Positions 17,783 to 26,066 of a stretch of 64,000 nucleotides of DNA are shown piece after piece. Every line of letters starts with the position of its first letter. The stretch's first letter is position 1. The position numbers and the translations under genes were made by a program. Under the pieces are notes generated by a model. That model ran no database searches. It was not told the DNA's origin and saw only the letters and a list, made by a program, of their open reading frames with translations. This stretch comes from Microbacterium sp. Root166 (lineage in GTDB: Bacteria > Actinomycetota > Actinomycetes > Actinomycetales > Microbacteriaceae). The DNA lies in assembly GCF_001427145.1 (NCBI RefSeq), contig NZ_LMGL01000001.1, positions 417,476-481,475 of the forward strand. The letters are read 5' to 3'.

Positions 17783-18111
17783 GGCGCCAGCGGCTTCAGC
17801 CATTGGGCCCACACTCCTTCGCACGTCACGTCGTTCCGCTCGCACCAGGAGCGGACGGATGCCTCAGCCGCCCGCATCGCCGACTCCATGTTCTCGCGTC
17901 CGCGGTCCGAGCCGTGCACCTTCACGAGGTGCCAGGTCGATACGGCGGCCGCGGCATCCGCTCCGCTCGTCGCACTCGCGCCGGTCGGAGTGTGCACGGC
18001 GATGACGTCACCGTCACCGAGCGAGAGCTCCCCCGCCACCTCAGCGGCCACCTCGACGAGCAGTTCGCCCACCGCGGCGTGAGGCGGGACCGCGACCGTG
18101 ATGACCGGCAT
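17779..18111 (-). CDS. Small protein with tautomerase-like N terminus
   Basis: 110 residues. The mature protein would begin PVITVAVPP, an N-terminal Pro on a beta strand followed by a helix (GELLVEVAAEVAGEL), then GDVIAVHTPTG and a second half, WHLVKVHGSDRGRENMESAM. This is the layout of 4-oxalocrotonate-tautomerase-superfamily proteins, where Pro1 is the catalytic base. I did not recognise a named family. It lies between sugar isomerase and kinase genes with 1- and 4-base overlaps, so a role in the same pathway is likely. Confidence 0.6.
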   Translation of the reverse strand: MPVITVAVPPHAAVGELLVEVAAEVAGELSLGDGDVIAVHTPTGASATSGADAAAAVSTWHLVKVHGSDRGRENMESAMRAAEASVRSWCERNDVTCEGVWAQWLKPLAP

Positions 18112-19016
18112 CAGCTCGTGGCGAGGACGGAGCGGTTGAGGAACGGCGGAGTGTCGGGGTTGCGCCCCACCTCGCGTGCGAGAGCGAGTGCGAGGCGGTG
18201 AGCCAGCACGAGGTTCGCCTGCGGGTCGAGGTCGTCCGTGTAGACAGTGGCACCGGTCGCGCGCACGTCATCGGCGATCACGTCTGGCAGATCTCCCAGC
18301 ACCCAGACGAGCGAGTCGGGACCTGCGCACGAGATGGGGCCATGCTGGTACTCCCAGACCGGGTAGGCCTCGGTCCACGCGCCCGCGGACTCGCGCACCT
18401 TGAGCGCCGCCTCGTGGGCGAGCCCGACGCTCCAGCGGTGGCCGAGGAAGACGATGTGCTTCACGCGAGCGGGGTCCGCCGGAAGAGGAAGCTCGAGCGC
18501 GGTCCGGGCGTCGTCGACGAGGGTGTCGGGGATGAGCCCGATCGAGGCGCGCAACGTGGTGAGGACCGTCGTCGCGAAGCGCGTCTGCACGATGGAGGTC
18601 TCGTCGGCGAAGCCGAGGTGGATGACGCGGTCGCACAGCTCGCCCAACGGGGTGTCCAGGTCGCCCAGGATCGCGGTGACGCGGTGTGAGTCCTTGAAGC
18701 GCTCGACGATCTCGACGACATCGGCGGTCGTTCCCGAGCGTGAGATGACCACGATGTGCTCGTCGTCGTCCACCCAGTTCAACTCGGTGGGGATCGCGGC
18801 GCGGGTGCGGCCGAGTCCGGCGTCATTGCGCAGATAGGCGTAGGAGTCGCCGATGTAGTACGACGTGCCGCAGCCGATGACGATGACGTTCTCACCGTGC
18901 CGGGGAAGGAGATCGAGCTGCTCCGCAGGAAGCGCGATCGCCTGCGACCACATCTCGGGCTGGCTCGTCAGCTCCTGCTCCGTCACCAAGCCCAAAGCGG
19001 TTGCGTGATCGTTCAT
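18111..19016 (-). CDS. SIS-domain sugar isomerase / aminosugar-phosphate deaminase-like protein
   Basis: 301 residues from ATG 19016 with an AGGAGG-like site. Two SIS domains: VIVIGCGTSYYIGDSYAYLR with SRSGTTADVVEIVERF, then HIVFLGHRWSVGLAHEAALK with EAYPVWEYQHGPISC. The pattern is that of AgaS/GlmS-isomerase-type proteins, which act on phosphorylated keto- or aminosugars. It leads the minus-strand operon and is divergent from a MalEFG-type transporter operon. Confidence 0.88.
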   Translation of the reverse strand: MNDHATALGLVTEQELTSQPEMWSQAIALPAEQLDLLPRHGENVIVIGCGTSYYIGDSYAYLRNDAGLGRTRAAIPTELNWVDDDEHIVVISRSGTTADVVEIVERFKDSHRVTAILGDLDTPLGELCDRVIHLGFADETSIVQTRFATTVLTTLRASIGLIPDTLVDDARTALELPLPADPARVKHIVFLGHRWSVGLAHEAALKVRESAGAWTEAYPVWEYQHGPISCAGPDSLVWVLGDLPDVIADDVRATGATVYTDDLDPQANLVLAHRLALALAREVGRNPDTPPFLNRSVLATS

Positions 19017-19060
19017 GCGGGTTCCTCCTGGATCGGACTCGACCCCGAGGGAACGAGCGA

Positions 19061-19133
19061 GTGAGCACATTCAACCAGAAATGAGCAGGCAGTGGAAGTT
19101 CTTGACTATTTGACGGAGATGGGTGAATACTTT
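19061..19133. promoter_or_regulatory. Divergent control region with TGAGCA repeats and a shared 12-mer
   Basis: The 179-base gap between SIS gene and binding-protein gene contains GTGAGCA (19061-19067) and ATGAGCA (19081-19087), 20 bases apart. The second is inside CAGAAATGAGCA (19076-19087), whose exact reverse complement stands at 26765-26776 in the next divergent promoter region. Two TTGAC words (19102 and 19110) and TACTTT (19128-19133) are candidate plus-strand promoter elements, although spacing to TACTTT is not ideal. The DeoR gene of the downstream operon is a natural candidate regulator. Confidence 0.5.
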
Positions 19134-19195
19134 CCATCCAAGAGGCGCAACGCAGCACCGCGGTCGCGCCGCACAGAATCCGAAGGGATCGCAGC

Positions 19196-20503
19196 GTGAA
19201 TCTCACCACCAAGCGTGTTGTCGGCGGGGCGGCCATGCTCGCCGCCGGAGCACTCGCACTCTCCGGCTGCGCCGGTTTCGGCGGCGGGGGCGGCAACGAC
19301 GACGCCGACTCGCAGTCGCTCACGTTCACCACGTGGGGCAGTGAAGCCGAGGAGATCCAGTTCACGGAGCTCATCGAGCAGTTCGAGACCGAGAACGAGG
19401 GCGTCGACATCAAGCTGAACGTCGTGCCCTACGACCAGATGTTCTCCAACATCGACGCGCAGCTCGCCTCGGGCGACGCTCCCGACCTGTTCCGCGTCGA
19501 CTACGGCAACCTGGGCGTCTACTCGAGCCAGGACCAGCTCCTCGATCTCAGCGAGTACTTCACCGAGGACGAGGTGGATGACTTCGTACCCGCCATGTGG
19601 GAGGCCGTCTCATACGAGGGAGCCCCCTACGGCGTGCCCCACCAGACCGATGTGTCGGCCCTGCTGATCAACACGGCGATGGTCGAGTCGGCCGGCGTCG
19701 ACCCGTCGACCTTCCCGACCACCCAGGAAGACGCCTGGACGTGGGACGAATTCGCGGAGGTCGCCGAGCAGCTGCGCGCCGGACTGCCGGAGGACAAGTA
19801 CCCGTTCGTCTACAACTGGCAGCTGGGCGGCGCGCCGCGCTGGCTGAGCTGGCTGTTCCAGTCGGGCGGCACCTTCATCAGCGAGGACGGCACCGAGCCG
19901 ACCATCGACTCCGCCGAGGGCGAGAAGGCGCTCGACTTCACGAAGAGCTTCTTCGAGAACAACTGGGTTCCGCCGACCAGCTCCACCAAGGGCACGGTCT
20001 ACGCCGACAACCTGTTCACCGAGCAGAGCGCGGCCATGGCCTTCGTCGGATCGTTCCTCGTTCCCGACCAGGAGTTCCTCAACGAGTTCGAGTGGACCGC
20101 CATCCCGATGCCCCGCGACGAGCGCGGCGCGACCGATCTGGGCGGCAACGCACTCGTCGCCACGAAGGACGCCGCCAACCCCGAGCTGGCTGCGGACTTC
20201 CTGAAATTCATGGTCTCGGCAGACGCCATGTCGTCGTTCTGCGCGGCCACGAACGAGCTCCCGACGCGTCTGGACCTCGCCGGCGACGCGATCACCTTCG
20301 AGATCCGTCCCGACGTCATGCCCGTCTTCGTCGACCAGGCCGCGACCATCGAGGCGAGCGACGTCAAGCAGCTGACCTCTCCGGCCATGGCCGCGATCAA
20401 CACCGCGCTGCAGGACCAGCTCGAGGCGGCCTTCATCGGCGGTCAGTCCACCGCGGACACCCTGGCCAACCTCACCACGGCGATCCAGGAAGCGATCAAC
20501 TGA
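19196..20503 (+). CDS. Sugar ABC transporter substrate-binding lipoprotein (MalE-type)
   Basis: 435 residues from GTG 19196 with an AAGGGA ribosome site. The lipoprotein signal peptide ends LALSGC. Family-1 extracellular solute-binding features are LTFTTWGSEAEEIQFTELIE, NIDAQLASGDAPDLFRVDYG, YGVPHQTDVSALLINTAM and the aromatic binding-face segment FVYNWQLGGAPRWLSWLF. It delivers an oligosaccharide or glycoside to the two permeases that follow. No ATPase gene is in this operon. Confidence 0.93.
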   Translation: MNLTTKRVVGGAAMLAAGALALSGCAGFGGGGGNDDADSQSLTFTTWGSEAEEIQFTELIEQFETENEGVDIKLNVVPYDQMFSNIDAQLASGDAPDLFRVDYGNLGVYSSQDQLLDLSEYFTEDEVDDFVPAMWEAVSYEGAPYGVPHQTDVSALLINTAMVESAGVDPSTFPTTQEDAWTWDEFAEVAEQLRAGLPEDKYPFVYNWQLGGAPRWLSWLFQSGGTFISEDGTEPTIDSAEGEKALDFTKSFFENNWVPPTSSTKGTVYADNLFTEQSAAMAFVGSFLVPDQEFLNEFEWTAIPMPRDERGATDLGGNALVATKDAANPELAADFLKFMVSADAMSSFCAATNELPTRLDLAGDAITFEIRPDVMPVFVDQAATIEASDVKQLTSPAMAAINTALQDQLEAAFIGGQSTADTLANLTTAIQEAIN

Positions 20504-21444
20504 TGAGCGTCGTGACCGCACCCGACCGGACGGATGCTCCGGCGCCCGTCCGGCCGGGTGCGGCGCGCCGCACCGCGCGCCTGAAGGAGTCCCTGACCGG
20601 ATGGGCGTTCATCAGCCCGAACCTGATCCTGCTCGCGCTGTTCCTCTTCTTCCCGATCCTGTGGGCGATCCAGCTCTCGTTCCAGGAGACGCGGGGCTTC
20701 GGCGATCCGGAGTGGGTGGGCCTCGCCAACTACACCCGGATGATGACCGACCCGGTGTTCTGGCTCAGCATGGGCAACACCATCGTCTTCACGATCGTGA
20801 CCGTGCCGGTCGTGATGGCGGCCGGTCTCGGCCTCGCCGTGCTGGTCAACTCGGTCCTACCCGCCCGGGGGATCTGGCGCACCATCATCGTGCTTCCCAT
20901 GGTGATCTCGGGCGTCGCGTCCGGGATGATCGCGGTCGCGCTCTTCTACGAGAGCAACGGGCTCATCAACAAGGTCCTCGCCGCGATGAACCTCGAGCCG
21001 ATCTCCTGGCAGTCCGACGGAACGGCGGCGATGATCTCCGTCATGATCGTCGCGGTCTGGCTGCGGGTCGGGTTCAACATGATCATCTACCTCGCCGGCC
21101 TCCAGGGAATCTCTCCTGAGCTGTACGAGGCCGCCCGCATCGACGGCGCGAGCCGGTGGCAGCAGTTCCGCTCGGTCACCATCCCGCTGGTGGGGCCCAG
21201 CTCGTTCTTCCTCCTGATCATGAACGTGATCGCGTCGTTCCAGGTGTTCGACCTCATCTTCGTGATGACCGGCGGCGGACCGGGCAATGCCACCTCCGTG
21301 CTCGTGACGTACGCCTACCGCAACGGCTTCCAGATCCGCGAGCCCGGCTACGGCGCGGCGATCGGCATCGTCATCCTTCTCATCACGCTCGTCTTCACCT
21401 TCATCCAGTGGAAGACCAGCCGTACCCGCGACATGGTCGAGTAG
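20503..21444 (+). CDS. Sugar ABC transporter permease (MalF-type)
   Basis: 313 residues starting MSVVTAPDRTDAPAP. Six membrane helices; the first is LLALFLFFPILWAIQLSF. The cytoplasmic EAA loop that docks the ATPase is ISPELYEAARIDGASRWQQF. The start is the TGATG overlap with the binding-protein gene. It forms the pore with the next permease. Confidence 0.93.
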   Translation: MSVVTAPDRTDAPAPVRPGAARRTARLKESLTGWAFISPNLILLALFLFFPILWAIQLSFQETRGFGDPEWVGLANYTRMMTDPVFWLSMGNTIVFTIVTVPVVMAAGLGLAVLVNSVLPARGIWRTIIVLPMVISGVASGMIAVALFYESNGLINKVLAAMNLEPISWQSDGTAAMISVMIVAVWLRVGFNMIIYLAGLQGISPELYEAARIDGASRWQQFRSVTIPLVGPSSFFLLIMNVIASFQVFDLIFVMTGGGPGNATSVLVTYAYRNGFQIREPGYGAAIGIVILLITLVFTFIQWKTSRTRDMVE

Positions 21445-21453
21445 GGACCCCCG

Positions 21454-22365
21454 ATGGCTCAGACAACCACCCTCCTCCAGATCGCCGAGACGGACATGCT
21501 CGGCGAGCGGAAGGCGAAGCGCCTGCAGCGACGTCGTCGCCGCTCGCAGGGCGACCGCAAGGGCATCGTGCTGAGGACGATCGTCGCGATCGTCGTCTGC
21601 GTGATCGTCGTCTTCCCGCTCTACTGGATGGTGGTGATGGCCTTCTCGCCCCGGGGCGAGGTGTTCTCCGAAGAGCTGCGCTTCTGGCCGAGCGAGATCA
21701 CCTTCGACAACTTCGACCGGATCTTCCGGCGGTTCAACGTCGGCCTCTGGTTCCAGAACTCCGTCGTCATCGGCCTGTTCGTCACGGCGCTCACGGTGTT
21801 CGTGAACCTGCTCGCCGGGTACGCGTTCGCGAGGCTCCACTTCCGCGGCCGGAACACGCTGTTCCTCCTCACGCTCGCGACGATGATGATCCCCGTGCAG
21901 GCGATCATGGTCGCCCAGTTCAAGCTGGTGTCGGGACTGGGCATCTACGGCACCTACTGGGGGGTCATACTCCCGGGCGCGGCGGCGGCCTTCGGCATCT
22001 TCCTGGCACGGCAGTTCTTCATCGGCATCCCGGAAGAGATCATCGAGGCGGCGAGGATCGACGGCGCCGGACAGATGCGGATCTTCCTGCAGGTGGTGCT
22101 GCCACTGTGCAAGCCCCTGATCGCCGTGCTGACCCTGCTCACGCTCATGTCGAGCTGGAACGACTTCGCCTGGCCGCTCATCGCGCTGAAGGACAACGAG
22201 CTCTTCACGTTGCCGATCGGCCTGCTGTACCTGAAGAATCAGACGTCGCCGGACTACGAGTCGATCATGGCGCTCGCCCTCATCTCGGTCCTGCCGATGG
22301 TCATCCTCTTCCTGGTCTTCCAGCGCTACTTCGTCCAGGGCTTCGCCCGGAGCGGGATCAAATGA
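21454..22365 (+). CDS. Sugar ABC transporter permease (MalG-type)
   Basis: 303 residues, nine bases after the MalF-type gene. Membrane helices include VVCVIVVFPLYWMVVMAF and FLLTLATMMIPVQAIMVAQF. The EAA loop is PEEIIEAARIDGAGQMRIFL and the C terminus FQRYFVQGFARSGIK is typical of MalG proteins. The stop overlaps the start of the dehydrogenase gene by ATGA. Confidence 0.93.
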   Translation: MAQTTTLLQIAETDMLGERKAKRLQRRRRRSQGDRKGIVLRTIVAIVVCVIVVFPLYWMVVMAFSPRGEVFSEELRFWPSEITFDNFDRIFRRFNVGLWFQNSVVIGLFVTALTVFVNLLAGYAFARLHFRGRNTLFLLTLATMMIPVQAIMVAQFKLVSGLGIYGTYWGVILPGAAAAFGIFLARQFFIGIPEEIIEAARIDGAGQMRIFLQVVLPLCKPLIAVLTLLTLMSSWNDFAWPLIALKDNELFTLPIGLLYLKNQTSPDYESIMALALISVLPMVILFLVFQRYFVQGFARSGIK

Positions 22366-23369
22366 CACTGACGTACCTGTGCACGCTGGGGCTGCCCGAC
22401 CAGTGGTTCGCCGAGCTCGCCGAGCGCGTTCCCGGCGTGCGGATCCACCGGCTGGCCGCCGGCGAGCAGCCGACCGCCGAGCTGCTCGCCGATGTGGATC
22501 TGCTTCACACCAGCGAATGGTTTCCGGATGCCGCGGCCGTGCCGTCGCTGCGATGTGTGCAGCTCGACACCTCCGGCGTCGACCACGTGCGGCAGACGTC
22601 GCTGTGGGACACCGACATCCCGATCGCCACGCTCGGCGGGATCGCGCCGGTGCCGATGGCGGAGTACGCCCTGATGACGATCCTCGAGCTCGCACATCGG
22701 ATGCCGCTCATCCAGCAGCTGCGCGACGGGCGGGTGTGGCCCTCCAACGCCGACCGCCTCGCCCGGCTGACGCCGCGCCAGCTGGCCGGTGCGACCGTCG
22801 GCGTCGTGGGGTACGGCCGCATCGGGCGCGAGATCTCTCGCCTGGCTTCGCCGTTCGGGATGCGGGTGCTCGGTGTGAAGCGGACCGTCTCGCCCACCGC
22901 CGCGAGCGGGAAATTCGACACCGGCCGGAGCACGGCGGACGAGGACCCGACCGAGGTGTTCCCGATGGACCGTCTGGACGACGTGCTCGCGCAGAGCGAC
23001 ATCCTGGTCGTGGTCGTACCGCTTACGGCGCTGACCCGCGGGATGATCGGCGCGGCCGAGCTCGATCAGCTCCCGCCCGGGGCGCTCGTGGTCAACATCG
23101 CGCGCGGCGGCATCGTCGACGAGCAGGCGCTGCTCGAGCGCCTGCGTGACGGCCGGATCGCGGGAGCGGCGCTCGATGTCTTCGACGACGAGCCCCTCCC
23201 GGCCGACTCGCCGTGGTGGTCGGAACCGCATACCCTCGTCACGCCGCACGTCGCCGGGCTCGCTCCGCAATATCATGCACAGACACTCGACCTCGTGGTC
23301 GAGAACCTGACCAGGCTCGCCGCGGGGCAGCCGGTACTGAATGAGGTCGACCGTGTCTCCGGCTACTGA
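22362..23369 (+). CDS. D-isomer-specific 2-hydroxyacid dehydrogenase
   Basis: 335 residues from ATG 22362. The NAD motif is GVVGYGRIGREISRL. The catalytic triad is present: Arg in NIARGGIVDEQAL, Glu in VFDDEPLP and His in VTPHVAG. It interconverts a 2-keto acid and a D-2-hydroxy acid in the cytoplasm. Its position inside a sugar-transport/aldolase operon suggests a sugar-acid or glyoxylate/hydroxypyruvate-like substrate. Confidence 0.91.
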   Translation: MTLTYLCTLGLPDQWFAELAERVPGVRIHRLAAGEQPTAELLADVDLLHTSEWFPDAAAVPSLRCVQLDTSGVDHVRQTSLWDTDIPIATLGGIAPVPMAEYALMTILELAHRMPLIQQLRDGRVWPSNADRLARLTPRQLAGATVGVVGYGRIGREISRLASPFGMRVLGVKRTVSPTAASGKFDTGRSTADEDPTEVFPMDRLDDVLAQSDILVVVVPLTALTRGMIGAAELDQLPPGALVVNIARGGIVDEQALLERLRDGRIAGAALDVFDDEPLPADSPWWSEPHTLVTPHVAGLAPQYHAQTLDLVVENLTRLAAGQPVLNEVDRVSGY

Positions 23370-24132
23370 ACCCCTGCTCGGCGCCAAGCGCCAGCGCGAG
23401 CTGCTCAACTACATCCGCGCCTACGGTGCCGGATCGGTGACCGAGATGTCGCGCCTGCTGGGCGTCAGCGCGTCCACGGTGCGGCGCGACCTCAACGAAC
23501 TTCAGGACAAGGGGCTGATCGAGCGCGTGCACGGCGGAGCCGCGCACGTGAGCGATGACGTCGAGCCGCTGCGCCCGCTGCGCGAGATCGCCTTCGCCGA
23601 CGAGAAGCGACGCATCGGGCAAGCCGCCGCGTCACTGGTGTCCGACAACTCGACGGTGCTGATCACCGGAGGCACGACGACCGAGGCGATGCTCCCGTTC
23701 CTCGGCATGGCCACCGGCCTGACCGTGCTCACGAACAGCCTCAGCGTCGTCAATCGCCTGTCGCAGTACAGCGACATCGCCATCATCGTGCTCGGTGGCG
23801 TGCTCCGCCGGCAGGAGATGAGCCTGCTCGGCCACCTCACGATCGCGGGGCTGGACGAGTTCGGCATCGATCAGGTGTTCTCGGGCGCGTTCGGCATCGA
23901 CCCCGACATCGGCGTCACGGGCACCAACCTCAACGAGACGCAGACGGACCGGTCGCTGATCTCCTCCGCTCGCGAGCTCGTCCTGCTCGCCGACCACAGC
24001 AAGCTCGCCCAGCGCGGCCCCGCCCGCCTGGTGCCGACGACTGCGGTGACGACACTGGTCACCGATGAGGGCGCCGACCCCGAAATCCTCGCGCGCTTCC
24101 GCGCGGCGGGGGTGACCGTCCGGACATGCTGA
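23353..24132 (+). CDS. DeoR-family transcriptional repressor
   Basis: About 259 residues. GTG 23353 is chosen because GAGGT lies six bases upstream; ATG 23341 adds four residues but has no site. The HTH is SVTEMSRLLGVSASTVRRDL. The sensor domain shows LITGGTTTEAMLPFL, LTVLTNSLSVVNRL, VLGGVLRRQEMSLLG and LLADHSKLAQRGP. It is the likely regulator of its own operon and perhaps of the two divergent promoter regions at 19.1 and 26.8 kb. It overlaps both neighbours. Confidence 0.92.
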   Translation: MSPATEPLLGAKRQRELLNYIRAYGAGSVTEMSRLLGVSASTVRRDLNELQDKGLIERVHGGAAHVSDDVEPLRPLREIAFADEKRRIGQAAASLVSDNSTVLITGGTTTEAMLPFLGMATGLTVLTNSLSVVNRLSQYSDIAIIVLGGVLRRQEMSLLGHLTIAGLDEFGIDQVFSGAFGIDPDIGVTGTNLNETQTDRSLISSARELVLLADHSKLAQRGPARLVPTTAVTTLVTDEGADPEILARFRAAGVTVRTC

Positions 24133-24962
24133 CCACTGCTTCCCGCCTGCTGCAGGCGGGGGATGGCGGGAGCCTGCCCGCTATCGCCGCTTTCAACGTC
24201 ATCACCCTCGAATACGCCGAGGGAATCGTCGCGGGCGCCGAGCGCGCCGGCCTCCCGGTGCTCCTCTCCGTCAGTCACAACGCGGTGCGCTTCCACGGAG
24301 CACTGGCACCGTTGGCGGCCGGGTGCCTCGCGCTGGCCGAGTCCGCCGGTGTGCCGGTCGGCCTGCACCTGGACCACTGCGAAGACGCGGATCTCGTCGT
24401 GGAGGCCGCGGGTCTCGGGTTCGGATCGGCGATGTTCGACGCCTCCACGCTCCCCTATGACGACAACGTCGCCGCGACGGCGGCCGTTGCGGAGCGCGGC
24501 CGTGAACTGGGGATCTGGATCGAGGCAGAGCTCGGTGAGATCGGCGGCAAGGACGGAGCCCACGCTCCCGGCGTCCGCACCGATCCGCTCGAGGCCGCGC
24601 AGTTCGTCGAAGCCACCGGCGTAGACGGGCTGGCCGTCGCGGTCGGCACGTCCCACGCGATGACCGAGCCCACCGCGCGCGCCGACACCGACCTGATCAC
24701 CCGGATCGCCGCTGCGGTCCCCGTCCCTCTGGTGCTCCACGGCTCGTCCGGCGTCTCGGACGCCGGCATCCGGGCAGCCGTGGGCGCCGGCATCCGCAAG
24801 GTGAATGTCGGCACGCAGCTGTCGGCCGCCTACACCGGCGCTCTGATCGCGAGCCTCGGTCCCGGCCCCGACCCGCGCAAGGCGCTGCACGCCGCCCGCG
24901 AGGCGATCGCGGCGGATGTCGAACGCCTGCTGCGGGTCATCACGAACCCCTCCATCTCCTGA
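24126..24962 (+). CDS. Class II aldolase (KbaY/GatY/FbaA-like)
   Basis: 278 residues, full length. IAAFNVITLEYAEGIVAGAE is the N-terminal family mark; HLDHCEDA gives zinc His and catalytic Asp; EAELGEIGGKDGAHAPG gives the zinc Glu; TSHAMTE and LHGSSGVSD carry later ligand and phosphate-site residues. It is a paralogue of the aldolase at 1-759. The order here is regulator-aldolase, the reverse of the copy at the window start. The product is probably dihydroxyacetone phosphate plus an aldehyde. Confidence 0.93.
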   Translation: MLTTASRLLQAGDGGSLPAIAAFNVITLEYAEGIVAGAERAGLPVLLSVSHNAVRFHGALAPLAAGCLALAESAGVPVGLHLDHCEDADLVVEAAGLGFGSAMFDASTLPYDDNVAATAAVAERGRELGIWIEAELGEIGGKDGAHAPGVRTDPLEAAQFVEATGVDGLAVAVGTSHAMTEPTARADTDLITRIAAAVPVPLVLHGSSGVSDAGIRAAVGAGIRKVNVGTQLSAAYTGALIASLGPGPDPRKALHAAREAIAADVERLLRVITNPSIS

Positions 24963-24981
24963 GCTCTCGAAAGGAGCATCC

Positions 24982-25335
24982 ATGTCCGCAACCGTGAGCG
25001 GCCCGTCGTCCCACGAGGGCGAACCCACTGCCGCCCAGCTTCTCGAAGCCGGCGACATCGTCGGTCTCATGCGCGCTTGCCATGACCGTCGCCTCGAGCG
25101 CGAGGGCATCCCGATGGTCATCGGCTTCGTCGATGAGCGCGGCGCCATCCCCGCTTCCACAGACCCGAGGCAGCTCGCCGAAGGCGCCGTCTACGCCGAG
25201 GTGTTCGACCGGTACACCGCCGCGCTCGTGCCGTTCGCCCGCGACGAGGACGAAGGTGCGGTCATCGCCGCGATGCAGGTCGTCGCGTACACCCACTTCG
25301 CGCCCGGTGCGGCGCCGATCACCGAAGGAGCCTGA
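24982..25335 (+). CDS. Conserved-looking hypothetical protein in sugar operon
   Basis: 117 residues from ATG 24982 with AAGGAG. No membrane segment, signal or known motif. It is predicted mostly helical (AAQLLEAGDIVGLMRACHDR, then EVFDRYTAALVPFARDEDE). It lies two bases before the NodB-like gene, so the two are expressed together and may act as a pair. I do not recognise the family. Confidence 0.7.
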   Translation: MSATVSGPSSHEGEPTAAQLLEAGDIVGLMRACHDRRLEREGIPMVIGFVDERGAIPASTDPRQLAEGAVYAEVFDRYTAALVPFARDEDEGAVIAAMQVVAYTHFAPGAAPITEGA

Positions 25336-25336
25336 C

Positions 25337-26017
25337 GTGACCCAGCCGTCTTTCACCGCCCAGCGCGAGCAGCTTCAGCGCGGGCACTTCATCCGTGTCG
25401 TCAACTACCACTCGACGCCGCGAGGCGCTCGCGGCGAGCTGGCGAAGGAGCTCGCCGGCTTCGCGCGGGACTACGCCCCGGTCACCCTCGAGGATCTCGA
25501 CCGCCTGTTCGAGACGGGAACGTGGCACAAAGACAAGCCGGGACTCATCCCGGTGTTCTACGAGGGCTACCGCAACTCGGCGACGGTGGCCGCTCCGCTG
25601 TGCGACGAGTTCGGGCTCACCGGATGGTTCCCCATCGCCACGTCCTTCGTCGACTGCGATCCCGAGTACCAGGAGGCCTTTGCGCGCGCCCACTGGATCT
25701 CGCTGGTCGAGGAGGACACGCAGGGCGGCCGAATCGCCATGAACTGGGACGAGGTGCACGACCTCTCGCGCACGCACGTCATCTACCCGCACACCGCTCA
25801 CCACGAGGGCTTCGACACCGTGCTGTCGGACGCTGACATCGAGCGGGAGGTCGTGGAGTCCAAGCGGCAGCTCGAGGCCGTCACCGGCCAGATCGCGCCG
25901 GCGTTCGTCTGGCTCCACGGCTCCTCCTACGGACAGAGTCCGCGCCATGACGCGGCGGTGAAGGATGCCGGCTACCGCTACCAGTTCGCCAACACGATGA
26001 TCCACCGCGTCAACTGA
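25337..26017 (+). CDS. NodB-like (polysaccharide deacetylase fold) protein with altered motif 1
   Basis: 226 residues from GTG 25337, no signal peptide. The layout follows CE4 deacetylases: VFYEGYRNSATVAAPL where active enzymes have a DDG(Y) motif, then a HTAHHEGF metal-His pair, the WLHGSSYG segment and the final DAGYRYQFAN strand. The catalytic-base and metal Asp pair of motif 1 reads Tyr-Glu here, so classic deacetylase chemistry is doubtful. It is the last gene of the operon and is followed by a strong terminator. Fold assignment is from motif order. Confidence 0.72.
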   Translation: MTQPSFTAQREQLQRGHFIRVVNYHSTPRGARGELAKELAGFARDYAPVTLEDLDRLFETGTWHKDKPGLIPVFYEGYRNSATVAAPLCDEFGLTGWFPIATSFVDCDPEYQEAFARAHWISLVEEDTQGGRIAMNWDEVHDLSRTHVIYPHTAHHEGFDTVLSDADIEREVVESKRQLEAVTGQIAPAFVWLHGSSYGQSPRHDAAVKDAGYRYQFANTMIHRVN

Positions 26018-26026
26018 GGGACGCCG

Positions 26027-26059
26027 AAGGAGCGCCGCCCGCGGGGCGGCGCTCCTTTT
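26027..26059 (+). terminator. Rho-independent terminator of the 19.2-26.0 kb operon
   Basis: Perfect 14-bp stem AAGGAGCGCCGCCC / GGGCGGCGCTCCTT with a GCG loop, followed by TT. It lies 10 bases after the stop codon and just before the convergent gene, so it may serve both strands. Confidence 0.85.
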
Positions 26060-26066
26060 CGTGCTG

